Notes under the pieces: generated by a model
Told to the model about the DNA's origin: nothing
Seen by the model: only the letters and a program-made list of their open reading frames with translations
The model's database searches: none
Made by a program: the position numbers and the translations under genes
Virus record (IMG/VR): IMGVR_UViG_3300046167_000222
Location: 1-58,582 of that record
Reading direction: 5' to 3' (one strand)
Origin: a virus
Length of the DNA: 58,582 bases
Shown: piece after piece, positions 18,621 through 25,096 of the stretch
Position numbering within the stretch: position 1 is the stretch's first letter
Layout: every line of letters starts with the position of its first letter

Positions 18621-18841
18621 TAAACAGTCTCGTCATAGTAACCCAGAGCCGCTTTGTTGCTTGTGAGCAACGAACGTCTGCCAGCACCACCACCAACTTT
18701 TTTGCGAGCAACTTGCTTTTCAAGAGACTTAGCTTTCGCGTCCTCTTTCTTTTGCTGCTCTGCTGCTGCTTTGTTGTCAGCTTCAATCTTGTCGTTTGGA
18801 TCTACTGCTGGCTCTTTTGAACCGCCACCACCTACGCACAT
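18620..18841 (-). CDS. Small lysine/alanine-rich protein before portal
   Basis: 73 residues: MCVGGGGSKEPAVDPNDKIE, a charged Lys/Glu/Ala helix, and GGGAGRRSLLTSNKAALGYYD. Small proteins with this glycine-rich head and a GRRSLLTS motif commonly precede portal genes in T7-like marine phages. Function unknown. AGAGGA lies upstream of ATG. The gene heads the portal-to-ejection segment, directly behind the palindrome at 18881-18894. Confidence 0.7.
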   Translation of the reverse strand: MCVGGGGSKEPAVDPNDKIEADNKAAAEQQKKEDAKAKSLEKQVARKKVGGGAGRRSLLTSNKAALGYYDETV

Positions 18842-18880
18842 AATAAATTCCTCTCATAGCTATATGATCTGTTTAACTCA

Positions 18881-18894
18881 CTGCATTAATGCAG
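18881..18894. promoter_or_regulatory. Perfect 14-bp operator-like palindrome
   Basis: CTGCATTAATGCAG in the 67-nt gap between the terminase large subunit stop and the 73-residue gene. On the leftward strand it directly follows the repeated 11-mer TTGTGCGTTGA (18896-18906). Both are kept in copy 2 (54348-54361 and 54363-54373). It could sit in a promoter feeding the portal-to-tail genes. Confidence 0.65.
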
Positions 18895-18895
18895 A

Positions 18896-18906
18896 TCAAC
18901 GCACAA
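18896..18906 (-). promoter_or_regulatory. Repeated late-gap element TTGTGCGTTGA
   Basis: One of three exact copies of this 11-mer in leftward late-region gaps (also 22949-22959 and 23769-23779). It is present again in copy 2. TTGATC inside it could act as a -35 element, but no convincing -10 is shared by the three sites. Confidence 0.45.
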
Positions 18907-18908
18907 AA

Positions 18909-20429
18909 CTACATACGCGACCAAAGACCTTCTCTGCGCACCTTTGGCTTGCGCGTAAATACATCAAACTCTCTGGTTGCTTGAAACGGTTTAGTCGCTG
19001 TGCTGTTGTTGCGAAGTATCTGCCTGCCCTCACCAGAGCCAAGCATTAGATACTGCAATGCATCATGGATGTGAGAGAAGTGGTTCTTGTCTGGCTTATC
19101 AGCATAACGCTCACCAGATACTTGCATGCGCTTGTACTGATACCCACCCTCAAAACCTTTAATGATTGTGCGGCAGCGTTGATCGATCAACAAACCAGAC
19201 TGCCCTTCAATCATTCTGTTGAGTGGTGCAGACACAGATTCCAGACGTAGTGCCACATCATTAGATGGCGCAGGGCGAGCAGACAAGCCAGCCCCTCGCA
19301 TTATCTGGAACGGTGTTGTCTCATCAGTCTGTGCGCGGAAGTCACCAGCCGGATCACCAAAGATAATAATCTCACAGCCGCCGTAACGTGTAGCTATCTC
19401 TTGCCGTAACACTTCAGCAAAACGTACAATGCCCATGTCGAATGCAACAATCTCTTGCAGCAGCATCCACCTGCCACGAACCTTCTGCCCAAAGACAGCA
19501 GCAGGCGTTAGTCCAAAGTCAATACCAATGTAGACAGGCATGCCGTTAGCCACTGGTATTTCTTCTTTAGCTACATGAATGTCAGGCGCAAACATAGGAT
19601 AGACAGGCTTACCGTCCTTTATGCTTCCGAGCCTGTTCATAACGTAGACATCGATCCAGCTTTTGGTCTTGCCCTGTACGATGTTCGGATAATAATCCTT
19701 GCGCATATTCTCTCTGTTCTCTGCGCTCTCGTTTGGAACGTATTCGGATATGTCGCCTTCTTCTGTTTTGCGCTCTAACATCCCTGCGGGTTGTGTGAAG
19801 AACAGCCAGTTGTCTGGCTTTATTAGCATCTTTGCTTCTTCTTTTGAGATGTGATCTGGAACCGGAACCTCGCCCGACATGATAGGCCACCAATGATCTT
19901 CCTCCGGCGCGTTAGTATCACAGATCACACCTGTCCATGTTGCGCCGCCATCCTTCATAGAAGGGTAACGACCAACACGCATGGTGCATGCATCAATGAT
20001 TGACTTAGGTATCTCCCTCGCCTCGTTCACCCAGATGCCAGTGAGTTCAAGGGAGAGCAACTTTTTCACATCTTCTGGACGGTCGAGTGCGAGGAAGATT
20101 ACTTCAAGGTCTATATCGTTCTTCTGAATGTGATGCGTGAACGGAACAGACCAAGTAAACTTGCCCCACTGTTCTTCTGGGAACCAGTCGAGCCAAGTCT
20201 TAATGGTTGTGGTTTTAAGCTGCGGGTTGGTGTTACGGATAACAGCCCAGCGACTACGGCGTTTGCCATCAGGTGAATGCTCTTGCTGTAATGCGCGGCG
20301 AAAGATTTCTACGCAACAACCAACGGACTTGCCCGAACCAACAGGACCGCGCAAGCCACGAAAGAATACATCAGACTTCATAAAGGATTTTAGTACATCA
20401 CCATCAGGCTTGTACTTAAAGTTGGTCAA
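18909..20429 (-). CDS. Terminase large subunit
   Basis: 506 residues. Walker A is GPVGSGKS at residues 28-35, and the Walker B-like LTGIWVNEARE follows near residue 130. The nuclease domain begins with YIGIDFGLTPAAVFGQ, with the first metal Asp in the IDFG motif, and later shows EIIIFGDPAGD and HIHDALQYL. This is the T7/P22-like DNA-packaging ATPase-nuclease. The only start giving enough sequence before Walker A is TTG at 20429, inside the end of the upstream gene; the next ATG (20381) leaves only about 11 residues before it. Copy 2 has two frameshifts. Confidence 0.93.
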   Translation of the reverse strand: MTNFKYKPDGDVLKSFMKSDVFFRGLRGPVGSGKSVGCCVEIFRRALQQEHSPDGKRRSRWAVIRNTNPQLKTTTIKTWLDWFPEEQWGKFTWSVPFTHHIQKNDIDLEVIFLALDRPEDVKKLLSLELTGIWVNEAREIPKSIIDACTMRVGRYPSMKDGGATWTGVICDTNAPEEDHWWPIMSGEVPVPDHISKEEAKMLIKPDNWLFFTQPAGMLERKTEEGDISEYVPNESAENRENMRKDYYPNIVQGKTKSWIDVYVMNRLGSIKDGKPVYPMFAPDIHVAKEEIPVANGMPVYIGIDFGLTPAAVFGQKVRGRWMLLQEIVAFDMGIVRFAEVLRQEIATRYGGCEIIIFGDPAGDFRAQTDETTPFQIMRGAGLSARPAPSNDVALRLESVSAPLNRMIEGQSGLLIDQRCRTIIKGFEGGYQYKRMQVSGERYADKPDKNHFSHIHDALQYLMLGSGEGRQILRNNSTATKPFQATREFDVFTRKPKVRREGLWSRM

Positions 20430-20610
20430 CCTTGTGATCCTTACCGAACTTAATCATCTTAGCAACAACCTCTGGCCCGATAACTGAGATAACTTTATCA
20501 GCCTCGTAGTCATTACAGAACTCTTTGGGATGGTGAACAAGGTGTACCTTCTTCACTATAGTGCGTAGTAACTCACGCTCCTCTACCTTCAGCGTGTGCA
20601 TAAAACTCAT
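20416..20610 (-). CDS. Small hypothetical protein before terminase
   Basis: 64 residues: TLKVEERELLRTIVKKVHLV, then HHPKEFCNDYEADKVISVIG and VAKMIKFGKDH. Mostly helical, no recognised family. It overlaps the terminase large subunit by 14 nt, and the terminase TTG start lies inside its last codons. Conserved in copy 2. Confidence 0.6.
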   Translation of the reverse strand: MSFMHTLKVEERELLRTIVKKVHLVHHPKEFCNDYEADKVISVIGPEVVAKMIKFGKDHKVDQL

Positions 20611-20855
20611 GTTCTATACTTCCTTACTTTATCTCGTACCTTTTTAGGCTGGCTGACAAACTGCTTACCAGCCTTAGATCCTTTTCTTTTAGCAGCACTG
20701 GTCTTTGCGTATTCTTCCGATGATAACGCTTTGATGGCTTTCTCAGGAAGATAGCGTTCTCCGGTGGCGTTTGATCCTTGGGTGGATGGCTTACCACTCT
20801 TGGTTCTCCACTTCTGCTTGCCCCAATTCAGCAAAGATTTCTGCGGCGACTTCAA
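20607..20855 (-). CDS. Small basic protein (copy 1 only)
   Basis: 82 residues, very basic: LNWGKQKWRTKSGKPSTQGS, then GERYLPEKAIKALSSEEYA and GKQFVSQPKKV. This resembles a small basic family shared by phages and large DNA viruses (KWGKQ-W-T-SGK-S ... GERYLP). Function unknown. It overlaps both neighbours by 4 nt. Copy 2 lacks it and carries a different 43-residue gene at this place. Confidence 0.65.
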   Translation of the reverse strand: MKSPQKSLLNWGKQKWRTKSGKPSTQGSNATGERYLPEKAIKALSSEEYAKTSAAKRKGSKAGKQFVSQPKKVRDKVRKYRT

Positions 20856-21043
20856 GAGGTGTACCCCCCACCCTTGGCTTTATAAGCTTTAGCAAGCATC
20901 TGAGCCTTACGCGCTGACCACTGACCAGAGCCACCACCTTTGTTGCCAGCCTTTATTCTATTGAATAAAGACTTGCGCATAGATGGCTTGGTGTAGTTAC
21001 CAGCCTCGTTGACTTTAGATTTTTTAGCTTCCTTGAGCTTCAT
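20852..21043 (-). CDS. Small basic protein, KSKVNEAGNYTKP type (copy 1 only)
   Basis: 63 residues: KKSKVNEAGNYTKPSMRKSL, then IKAGNKGGGSGQWSARKAQM and LAKAYKAKGGGY. Small, Lys/Gly-rich and probably nucleic-acid-binding from charge alone. Similar proteins occur in many marine phages, but I know no function. Absent from copy 2. Confidence 0.65.
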   Translation of the reverse strand: MKLKEAKKSKVNEAGNYTKPSMRKSLFNRIKAGNKGGGSGQWSARKAQMLAKAYKAKGGGYTS

Positions 21044-21111
21044 TACTTTTTCACAGGCTTCTTAGGTGGCCTGCCTTTTTTAGATCCATATGTTCCAATA
21101 CCTTTAGGCAT
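21043..21111 (-). CDS. Tiny basic peptide gene (copy 1 only)
   Basis: 22 residues, MPKGIGTYGSKKGRPPKKPV then KK. The stop overlaps the next ATG (TAATG) and the start overlaps the upstream gene end, so it fits the overlapping gene chain. The GTYGSKKGRPPKK motif is familiar from short marine phage proteins. Similar to an AT-hook-like RGRP core in charge, but no function can be assigned. Confidence 0.5.
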   Translation of the reverse strand: MPKGIGTYGSKKGRPPKKPVKK

Positions 21112-21403
21112 TTGCTTTTCCTTTTTTCGCTGCGTTACGCTTGCTGATTGCTTTGCCTTTCTTCACGGCATCTGCTTTAGAAGAAGCACCCCAGACTTGT
21201 AATGATTTAAGCAGGCGTGTTGGCCTGCCCTTCTCATCACGCTCGGGTCCTTTGGCCGCGCCCATACGCTGCAAGAAACTAGCGCGGCGTGGGTTATCAC
21301 CAGACTTAACTGGTGCTTTCATGCCTGTGCCTTCACGGCCTTTAGCGTTCAAGCCGCCTTTGGGATTCTTACCAGCGGCGCGTGTCCATGCAGGGGTAGC
21401 CAT
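21104..21403 (-). CDS. Small basic protein, GLNAKGR type
   Basis: 99 residues: AWTRAAGKNPKGGLNAKGRE, PRRASFLQRMGAAKGPERDE and a lysine-rich tail. High Lys/Gly/Arg content suggests nucleic acid or virion binding. The GLNAKGR...NPRRASFLQRM pattern recurs in small phage proteins of unknown role near terminase genes. Copy 2 has a tail shorter by five residues. Confidence 0.65.
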   Translation of the reverse strand: MATPAWTRAAGKNPKGGLNAKGREGTGMKAPVKSGDNPRRASFLQRMGAAKGPERDEKGRPTRLLKSLQVWGASSKADAVKKGKAISKRNAAKKGKANA

Positions 21404-21639
21404 TATTTCTTCTTCTTAGCTGTCCACGCCTCATTCTTTAGAGGTGTAGATTTATCATCTGCCTTCAGTTTGCCATCAGGCTTTCTAGCGCGAACGATCT
21501 CGTCACCAGCCTCAATAGGAAAGCAACGCACACTTTCACCAGTTAGCGTTTCACCTGTTTTGATTCTGCCATCAGGCATAGTGACAACAGCACCTTCATA
21601 AATGCTGCCATCAGCGAGTTTGTATTTAAGCATCAGCAC
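21403..21639 (-). CDS. Small beta-rich hypothetical protein
   Basis: 78 residues: [40 protein letters not shown], then a lysine-rich end. Alternating pattern suggests a small beta barrel. ATG choice (21639 or the third codon, 21633) is open. It overlaps the LysM gene by 14 nt. No family recognised. Confidence 0.6.
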   Translation of the reverse strand: MLMLKYKLADGSIYEGAVVTMPDGRIKTGETLTGESVRCFPIEAGDEIVRARKPDGKLKADDKSTPLKNEAWTAKKKK

Positions 21640-22135
21640 GACCTTTGCGTTTCTTTGTTACAGCCTTACGCTTCAAACGCTGTGTTGCGCTCTCGCGTTT
21701 GGCATTGCCAGATGTGATCTCTTTAGAAGACTGACCCTGATATGGGTTATTAGTTCTGCCAGCAGATGAGCCAGTGATAACTTCTTTGGGAAGCTTCAAG
21801 ACTTGTCCTACACGGATCTTGTCGGCGTTCTTAATCCCTGGATTTGCTGCCATCATTTGACGAACAGATGTGTTGTACTTCTTTGCAATCTGCGAGAGTG
21901 TGTCGCCGGAACGTACAGTTACATCTTTCTTAATTGTTTTAGGGGCAGGAGCCGCCTTCTTCTTTGCTGCCTTACGCGCTTTAGCTTTCTCAATAGCTGT
22001 CTTGCTCAGAGATGAGCCAGTAGCGGTAGCCTTGGTAGCAGCAGGCTTTGGCTTTGCTGCATTGTCCTTGGCGCGTTGACGAACAGCATCAAGCCGTTTG
22101 TTCTCTGATTTGGTCATTGAAAGAAGGGATGCCAT
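21626..22135 (-). CDS. LysM-domain protein
   Basis: 169 residues. A Lys/Ala-rich N-terminal part (residues 1-70) precedes one LysM domain (about 72-118): [42 protein letters not shown]. LysM binds N-acetylglucosamine polymers such as peptidoglycan. No signal peptide or catalytic domain is visible, so a virion-associated wall-binding role is an inference. The C-terminus is strongly basic. Copy 2 differs in the spacer before LysM. Confidence 0.85.
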   Translation of the reverse strand: MASLLSMTKSENKRLDAVRQRAKDNAAKPKPAATKATATGSSLSKTAIEKAKARKAAKKKAAPAPKTIKKDVTVRSGDTLSQIAKKYNTSVRQMMAANPGIKNADKIRVGQVLKLPKEVITGSSAGRTNNPYQGQSSKEITSGNAKRESATQRLKRKAVTKKRKGRADA

Positions 22136-22917
22136 TACATTTGTCCTTGTATCTCGTTTAGCGTGGGAAGATCGTTTGTGGGTTGAGATGCATAAGAATC
22201 ATATGACTGCATCATTGATGGCACGTTCGTACCGGCTTCTGCTGAAGAAGAAAGCAAGTCGGTAAACTTTCCCCATATAACTTTGCGCTTATTTGTCATC
22301 GGGCCACGAAAGACAAACTCCTCTACGCCCTCGTCAGGCTCGTCATCAAAGTCTACATCGATGACGCTAGGTGTCTCTGGGATGTTAATGCGAACACGCA
22401 TGGCTTCTTCTTTAGAAGAACCGTCAGGGTTCTCAGGCATGAGGATGCCACCAAGGGTTCGTGCGGCAGGATACAGTCCTTTGCCTATGTCTTCTACGAA
22501 TTGGTCAAACCCACCAACAACCCCAAAGTCGTAGGTGTCGAAGATCTGTATGCCACCATCTTGCTTGGTAACACCAAAGTCTCCGAGAGTTGTGCGGATC
22601 TGCTCGCCAATAGTTTCGATGGCATACTTATCTTCCTTGTCGAAGATACTACCCTCGTTAAAAAAATCTTGAACCATTTTATAGTTAAGACCTACAACGT
22701 CACCCTCTTTTAGATCGGGATTTGTAGCGTTCACGATGAGGCGAAGTGCTTCTAAAAACTCTCCACTGACATGATCCTCTGTCATGGTGCTTGCTTCTGC
22801 ATCAGGGAACAAAGCCATGTTCGCAGAGTTCATTACGCCACGAAGATAGAAGTTCATGTGCTGCGGTAGGTTCGTCAGCAATTGATCAAATTGTACAGCG
22901 TTTGGAATAAGAGACAT
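22135..22917 (-). CDS. Conserved hypothetical protein, 260 residues
   Basis: Starts [20 protein letters not shown]. The middle ([35 protein letters not shown]) and an acidic stretch ([15 protein letters not shown]) are conserved in both copies, while residues 85-130 vary. No catalytic motif recognised. Its place upstream of the LysM gene in the packaging segment suggests a virion or assembly role. Start overlaps nothing; the repeated 11-mer lies 32 nt upstream. Confidence 0.7.
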   Translation of the reverse strand: MSLIPNAVQFDQLLTNLPQHMNFYLRGVMNSANMALFPDAEASTMTEDHVSGEFLEALRLIVNATNPDLKEGDVVGLNYKMVQDFFNEGSIFDKEDKYAIETIGEQIRTTLGDFGVTKQDGGIQIFDTYDFGVVGGFDQFVEDIGKGLYPAARTLGGILMPENPDGSSKEEAMRVRINIPETPSVIDVDFDDEPDEGVEEFVFRGPMTNKRKVIWGKFTDLLSSSAEAGTNVPSMMQSYDSYASQPTNDLPTLNEIQGQM

Positions 22918-22948
22918 GCTGCAATATGGCAGCTACATATCTAAATGC

Positions 22949-22959
22949 TCAACGCACAA
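22949..22959 (-). promoter_or_regulatory. Repeated late-gap element TTGTGCGTTGA
   Basis: Exact copy of the 11-mer, overlapping the stop codon of the small membrane protein and 32 nt before the 260-residue gene. Repeated in copy 2 at 58040-58050. Confidence 0.45.
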
Positions 22960-23113
22960 TTCTTTCGCGCATCCACAGGAAAAAAAATAAAACGATTAAT
23001 GCAGGCTGAAGGAACACGAATAGGATCAAGTTCCATGCTTCATAAGATATGCCGCTGATGCTTTCCAGCCAGTAAATGGCATTAACACACCACATGAACA
23101 ACCAATCAATCAT
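22949..23113 (-). CDS. Small membrane protein
   Basis: 54 residues from the ATG at 23113, chosen because AAAGGAG lies 6-8 nt upstream. Two hydrophobic segments, about residues 3-15 and 24-48 (ILFVFLQPALIVLFFFLW), end in a basic RERIVR tail. The stop codon is part of the repeated 11-mer TTGTGCGTTGA. A near-operator TGCATTAATGCT lies just upstream at 23129-23140. Function unknown. Confidence 0.6.
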   Translation of the reverse strand: MIDWLFMWCVNAIYWLESISGISYEAWNLILFVFLQPALIVLFFFLWMRERIVR

Positions 23114-23128
23114 GCGCTTCTCCTTTGC

Positions 23129-23140
23129 TGCATTAATGCT
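23129..23140. promoter_or_regulatory. Near-operator TGCATTAATGCT
   Basis: One mismatch from TGCA-N4-TGCA, upstream of the small membrane protein gene. Kept in copy 2 at 58220-58231. Confidence 0.4.
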
Positions 23141-23183
23141 ACCGAACCTTTGTGGCAATAATGTGAGAAGGGGGCGGGTTCGA

Positions 23184-23212
23184 GGGGGGTAGGCACCGGT
23201 TTTTAACCCCCC
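23184..23212. other. G/C-run inverted repeat between terminase small subunit and membrane gene
   Basis: GGGGGGT (23184-23190) pairs with ACCCCCC (23206-23212) around a 15-nt spacer, within a 165-nt gap that also has GGGGGCGGG. The whole block is conserved in copy 2 (58275-58303). It could be an mRNA structure or part of the packaging recognition site next to the terminase small subunit gene. Neither is proven. Confidence 0.5.
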
Positions 23213-23323
23213 CCCACCTCTCGTTGATTAATACCGCTGTTCGATCTGCGGAGAAGCCATGCGATCTAGGATCGGGGCTTCGACCACTAGGTAAGTGCGA
23301 GGCAACGTCTCGCTCAATGTCCG

Positions 23324-23701
23324 CTAGGACAAGTCGATGGTAACAGAGACTTCACCAGCGTGCAGGTGCATGTGTCGATCGGGAGCCTTAAAGCCAGACC
23401 GATCTAGTATATCCTTGCTCGCCTCTAGCTGCACATACTCGCTCTTGGCTCCCCGAGCGAGCTGCACCAACTTGGCGGCGGCAACTGTAGCATTAAGCCC
23501 CAATGCCTCACCCACACACCGCATCATATACTCCTGCACATGCGGTAGCCGCAAAGTCTTGCTGGCTGTCACTCTCCCGCTATCACCAGCAGCGTAGCCC
23601 GCCTTAACAGCGGCCTCTGTTATGCTACAGCCTGTTGCTACAAGGTTATCAACCAAGGCCGTCTGTTTGGCGGTCAAGCCGGTCTTAACTGCATTACTCA
23701 T
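23324..23701 (-). CDS. Terminase small subunit
   Basis: 125 residues. LTAKQTALVDNLVATGCSIT, EAAVKAGYAAGDSGRVTASK and TLRLPHVQEYM form the Terminase_2-type DNA-binding N-terminus, where KAGY is the hallmark followed by an L-x2-P-x-V helix. A helical oligomerisation region follows and a short beta tail ends HMHLHAGEVSVTIDLS. It would recognise the packaging site and hand DNA to the large subunit, which lies 3 kb downstream on the same strand with ten genes between. It appears to be the first gene of the late operon. Confidence 0.85.
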   Translation of the reverse strand: MSNAVKTGLTAKQTALVDNLVATGCSITEAAVKAGYAAGDSGRVTASKTLRLPHVQEYMMRCVGEALGLNATVAAAKLVQLARGAKSEYVQLEASKDILDRSGFKAPDRHMHLHAGEVSVTIDLS

Positions 23702-23720
23702 ATGTATACCTCAAGAAGAA

Positions 23721-23752
23721 CCCCCCCTTGTGTTCCCCCCCATGTTTCCCCC
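23721..23752 (-). promoter_or_regulatory. G-tract leader of terminase operon
   Basis: On the mRNA strand three runs of 5, 7 and 7 G lie 20-50 nt before the terminase small subunit start. A G-quadruplex is possible if a 7-G run contributes two strands. No ordinary promoter was recognised close by, apart from the 11-mer at 23769-23779. Confidence 0.4.
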
Positions 23753-23768
23753 TTTTGGCACTACCTCG

Positions 23769-23779
23769 TCAACGCACAA
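23769..23779 (-). promoter_or_regulatory. Repeated late-gap element TTGTGCGTTGA
   Basis: Third exact copy of the 11-mer, 68 nt before the terminase small subunit start, where it reads TTGTGCGTTGAC and so contains a -35-like TTGAC. It may mark the main late promoter, but the -10 is unclear. Confidence 0.45.
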
Positions 23780-23827
23780 TACCGATCTAAGGATCCACTG
23801 CATCCCCACTTAGAACGCCTCGCACAT

Positions 23828-23968
23828 AGCAGGCACCGCAGCCCGAAGGGGGGCTGCTATATCTGCGAGGGTAGGCCCGCCCTTGCGCGTATTCCCTTGC
23901 CAAGCATAGCTTGGGGGAATCCGGCAAGCCGACCAACGCCTACCCTACCCTCGCAGATATTGCCTGCT
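23828..23968. ncRNA. Nested multi-branch hairpin, candidate structured RNA
   Basis: In the 470-nt gap between the divergent terminase and early genes, four nested helices fit together: outer AGCAGGCA (23828-23835) with TGCCTGCT (23961-23968); side hairpin GCAGCCC (23838-23844) with GGGCTGC (23851-23857); a perfect 17-bp stem 23859-23875 with 23944-23960; and inside it ATTCCC/CCAAGC (23891-23905) with GCTTGG/GGGAAT (23909-23920). The full gap 23702-24173 holds no convincing gene. Strand and function are unknown; a cruciform origin or packaging site is an alternative. Confidence 0.6.
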
Positions 23969-24010
23969 CTGGCGTGGAATATGAACCACAAGAATACACA
24001 ACCACCGTGG

Positions 24011-24030
24011 GAGGGGGTGGCATCCCCCTC
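24011..24030. other. Hairpin GAGGGGG-TGGCAT-CCCCCTC
   Basis: Perfect 7-bp stem with a 6-nt loop, 43 nt beyond the large nested structure. A further small hairpin CAGCC-CTT-GGCTG follows at 24049-24061. Part of the same structured noncoding stretch. Confidence 0.5.
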
Positions 24031-24082
24031 TCGTCAAGCAGAAACGCGCAGCCCTTGGCTGGGCGGTTTCCGCTGGACGATT

Positions 24083-24130
24083 CACCCCCCGCTCTCGCCG
24101 AGAGGCAAGAGAAGAAACACGGGGTGTTTT
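24083..24130 (+). terminator. Terminator-like structure before early gene
   Basis: CACCCC (24083-24088) pairs with GGGGTG (24121-24126), followed directly by a T tract (TTTTTCTC). CTCTC-GCC-GAGAG (24092-24104) nests inside. Read rightward it looks like an imperfect intrinsic terminator or attenuator 48 nt before the gene at 24174. The large internal loop lowers confidence. Confidence 0.45.
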
Positions 24131-24173
24131 TCTCATGCCCTATTATGTAACCAACTTTATGGAGTATATCACT

Positions 24174-24692
24174 ATGACTAAGATTTTTGACGCTAACAAA
24201 ACTATCATTTCAAACTGGAATATCGAAGCCCTTGACGATGAAAGCCGCCGCATCAATCCAGCCAGCGGAGAGGAAAACCAGTATTTCAATATTGGTACAT
24301 TCTACCAGCTTGGCAGCCGGTGCGACCAATCAGCATTCAATCTTGAGAGCAGCAAAGAACGCTTTGACACTGCGCAAGCCGCAGCCGACCAAGAACTAGA
24401 AATCAATGGCAACACCAGCGCAAAGTTTTTGCAACTGGCGCAGCGACTAGCACAGTCAGAGGCACACTATGAGAACGCAAAAATGCTCTATGATCTGGAC
24501 GTTGACTTGTTCAATTCAATATCCGGCTTCACATGGCAGCTTGGAGCCAAGATCAAAGGCGACTACTACGGTCGCAAATGGTACCAGCAGCAGAAGGAAG
24601 CACGCCAAGCACGCCGCATCCTTGCACCGAAGGCACCGACCGAAGCCGAGGTCGCAGCGAGACGCGCCGAGATGTTAAAGCGCAGCGCATAA
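24174..24692 (+). CDS. Hypothetical early protein, helical
   Basis: 172 residues from the ATG at 24174 (GGAG 10 nt upstream); an ATG at 24159 is possible. The middle is a probable coiled coil (SSKERFDTAQAAADQELEIN, AKFLQLAQRLAQSEAHYENA). The C-terminus is basic with KWYQQQKEARQARR and EAEVAARRAEMLKRSA. No family recognised. The gene stands alone: a terminator-like structure lies before it and a strong terminator follows, so it is its own transcription unit. Confidence 0.7.
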   Translation: MTKIFDANKTIISNWNIEALDDESRRINPASGEENQYFNIGTFYQLGSRCDQSAFNLESSKERFDTAQAAADQELEINGNTSAKFLQLAQRLAQSEAHYENAKMLYDLDVDLFNSISGFTWQLGAKIKGDYYGRKWYQQQKEARQARRILAPKAPTEAEVAARRAEMLKRSA

Positions 24693-24712
24693 CATCACCA
24701 GCAACGAGCAAG

Positions 24713-24737
24713 CCCCGCCATTTGGCGGGGTTTTTTT
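24713..24737 (+). terminator. Strong intrinsic terminator
   Basis: CCCCGCCA (24713-24720), two-base loop region, TGGCGGGG (24723-24730), then seven T. Lies 20 nt after the stop of the gene at 24174-24692. Confidence 0.9.
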
Positions 24738-24937
24738 GTGCCTCAAAAAAAAAATCGGCTCGCTCCGCTCGCATCTTCCTCCCTTAGTAGCTAGCGAAAC
24801 GCCAGCCATCCGCCCAGCCGCAAGGCCGGGCGGACTCCCCCACCCCCCACTGTGTTCCGGCACGAAGCGCAGAAAACTACCGTGATTTTTCCCTAAACAT
24901 TTATGCATTTATTCCCCGCTTTCCCCATATTATTCTT
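24738..24937. other. Noncoding stretch with GCAA-loop hairpin
   Basis: No gene is seen between the terminator and the early promoter. It has an A run (24747-24756) and a hairpin at about 24808-24833 in which CCGCCCAGCC pairs with GGCCGGGCGG, with one mismatch, across a GCAA loop. AT-rich sequence follows, with a weak half-site near 24904. Confidence 0.5.
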
Positions 24938-24967
24938 TGCATTGCTGCATTAATGCAGTAACATAAT
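24938..24967 (+). promoter_or_regulatory. Early rightward promoter with operator in spacer
   Basis: TTGCAT (24938-24943) and CATAAT (24962-24967) are separated by 18 nt and could be -35 and -10. The perfect palindrome CTGCATTAATGCAG (24945-24958) fills the spacer, so a bound repressor would block RNA polymerase. AAGGAGG (24974-24980) and the first gene follow. The same operator type occurs three times in the immunity region. Confidence 0.65.
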
Positions 24968-24985
24968 CAGATCAAGGAGGCATTG

Positions 24986-25096
24986 ATGATTGAATTTTTA
25001 ATAGCAGCATCATTCGTAGTCGGCACGTTCGGCTTCACTCTTTTCTTAATCCAAATGATTGAGGAGGTCATTAAGCATGTCAAAAAATATCTGTAA
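24986..25096 (+). CDS. Small membrane peptide, first early gene
   Basis: 36 residues: MIEFLIAASFVVGTFGFTLF then LIQMIEEVIKHVKKYL. A single transmembrane segment (about residues 3-23) and a basic amphipathic tail. AAGGAGG lies 5-6 nt before ATG. It overlaps the next gene by 20 nt. Function unknown; small membrane proteins at the head of an early operon often affect host physiology or superinfection, but this is only context. Confidence 0.65.
   Translation: MIEFLIAASFVVGTFGFTLFLIQMIEEVIKHVKKYL

Noticed and set aside
23828-23968. Retron msr/msd
   Set aside because: The nested stems recall a retron RNA, but no reverse transcriptase gene is nearby.
23702-24181. Open frame of 159 codons across the hairpin region
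   Set aside because: It runs through the perfect inverted repeats, has odd composition (Pro/Arg/His) and no ribosome site. The DNA structure explains the sequence better.
24675-24908. Minus-strand open frame over the terminator
   Set aside because: It crosses a strong intrinsic terminator and noncoding hairpins, with no ribosome site.
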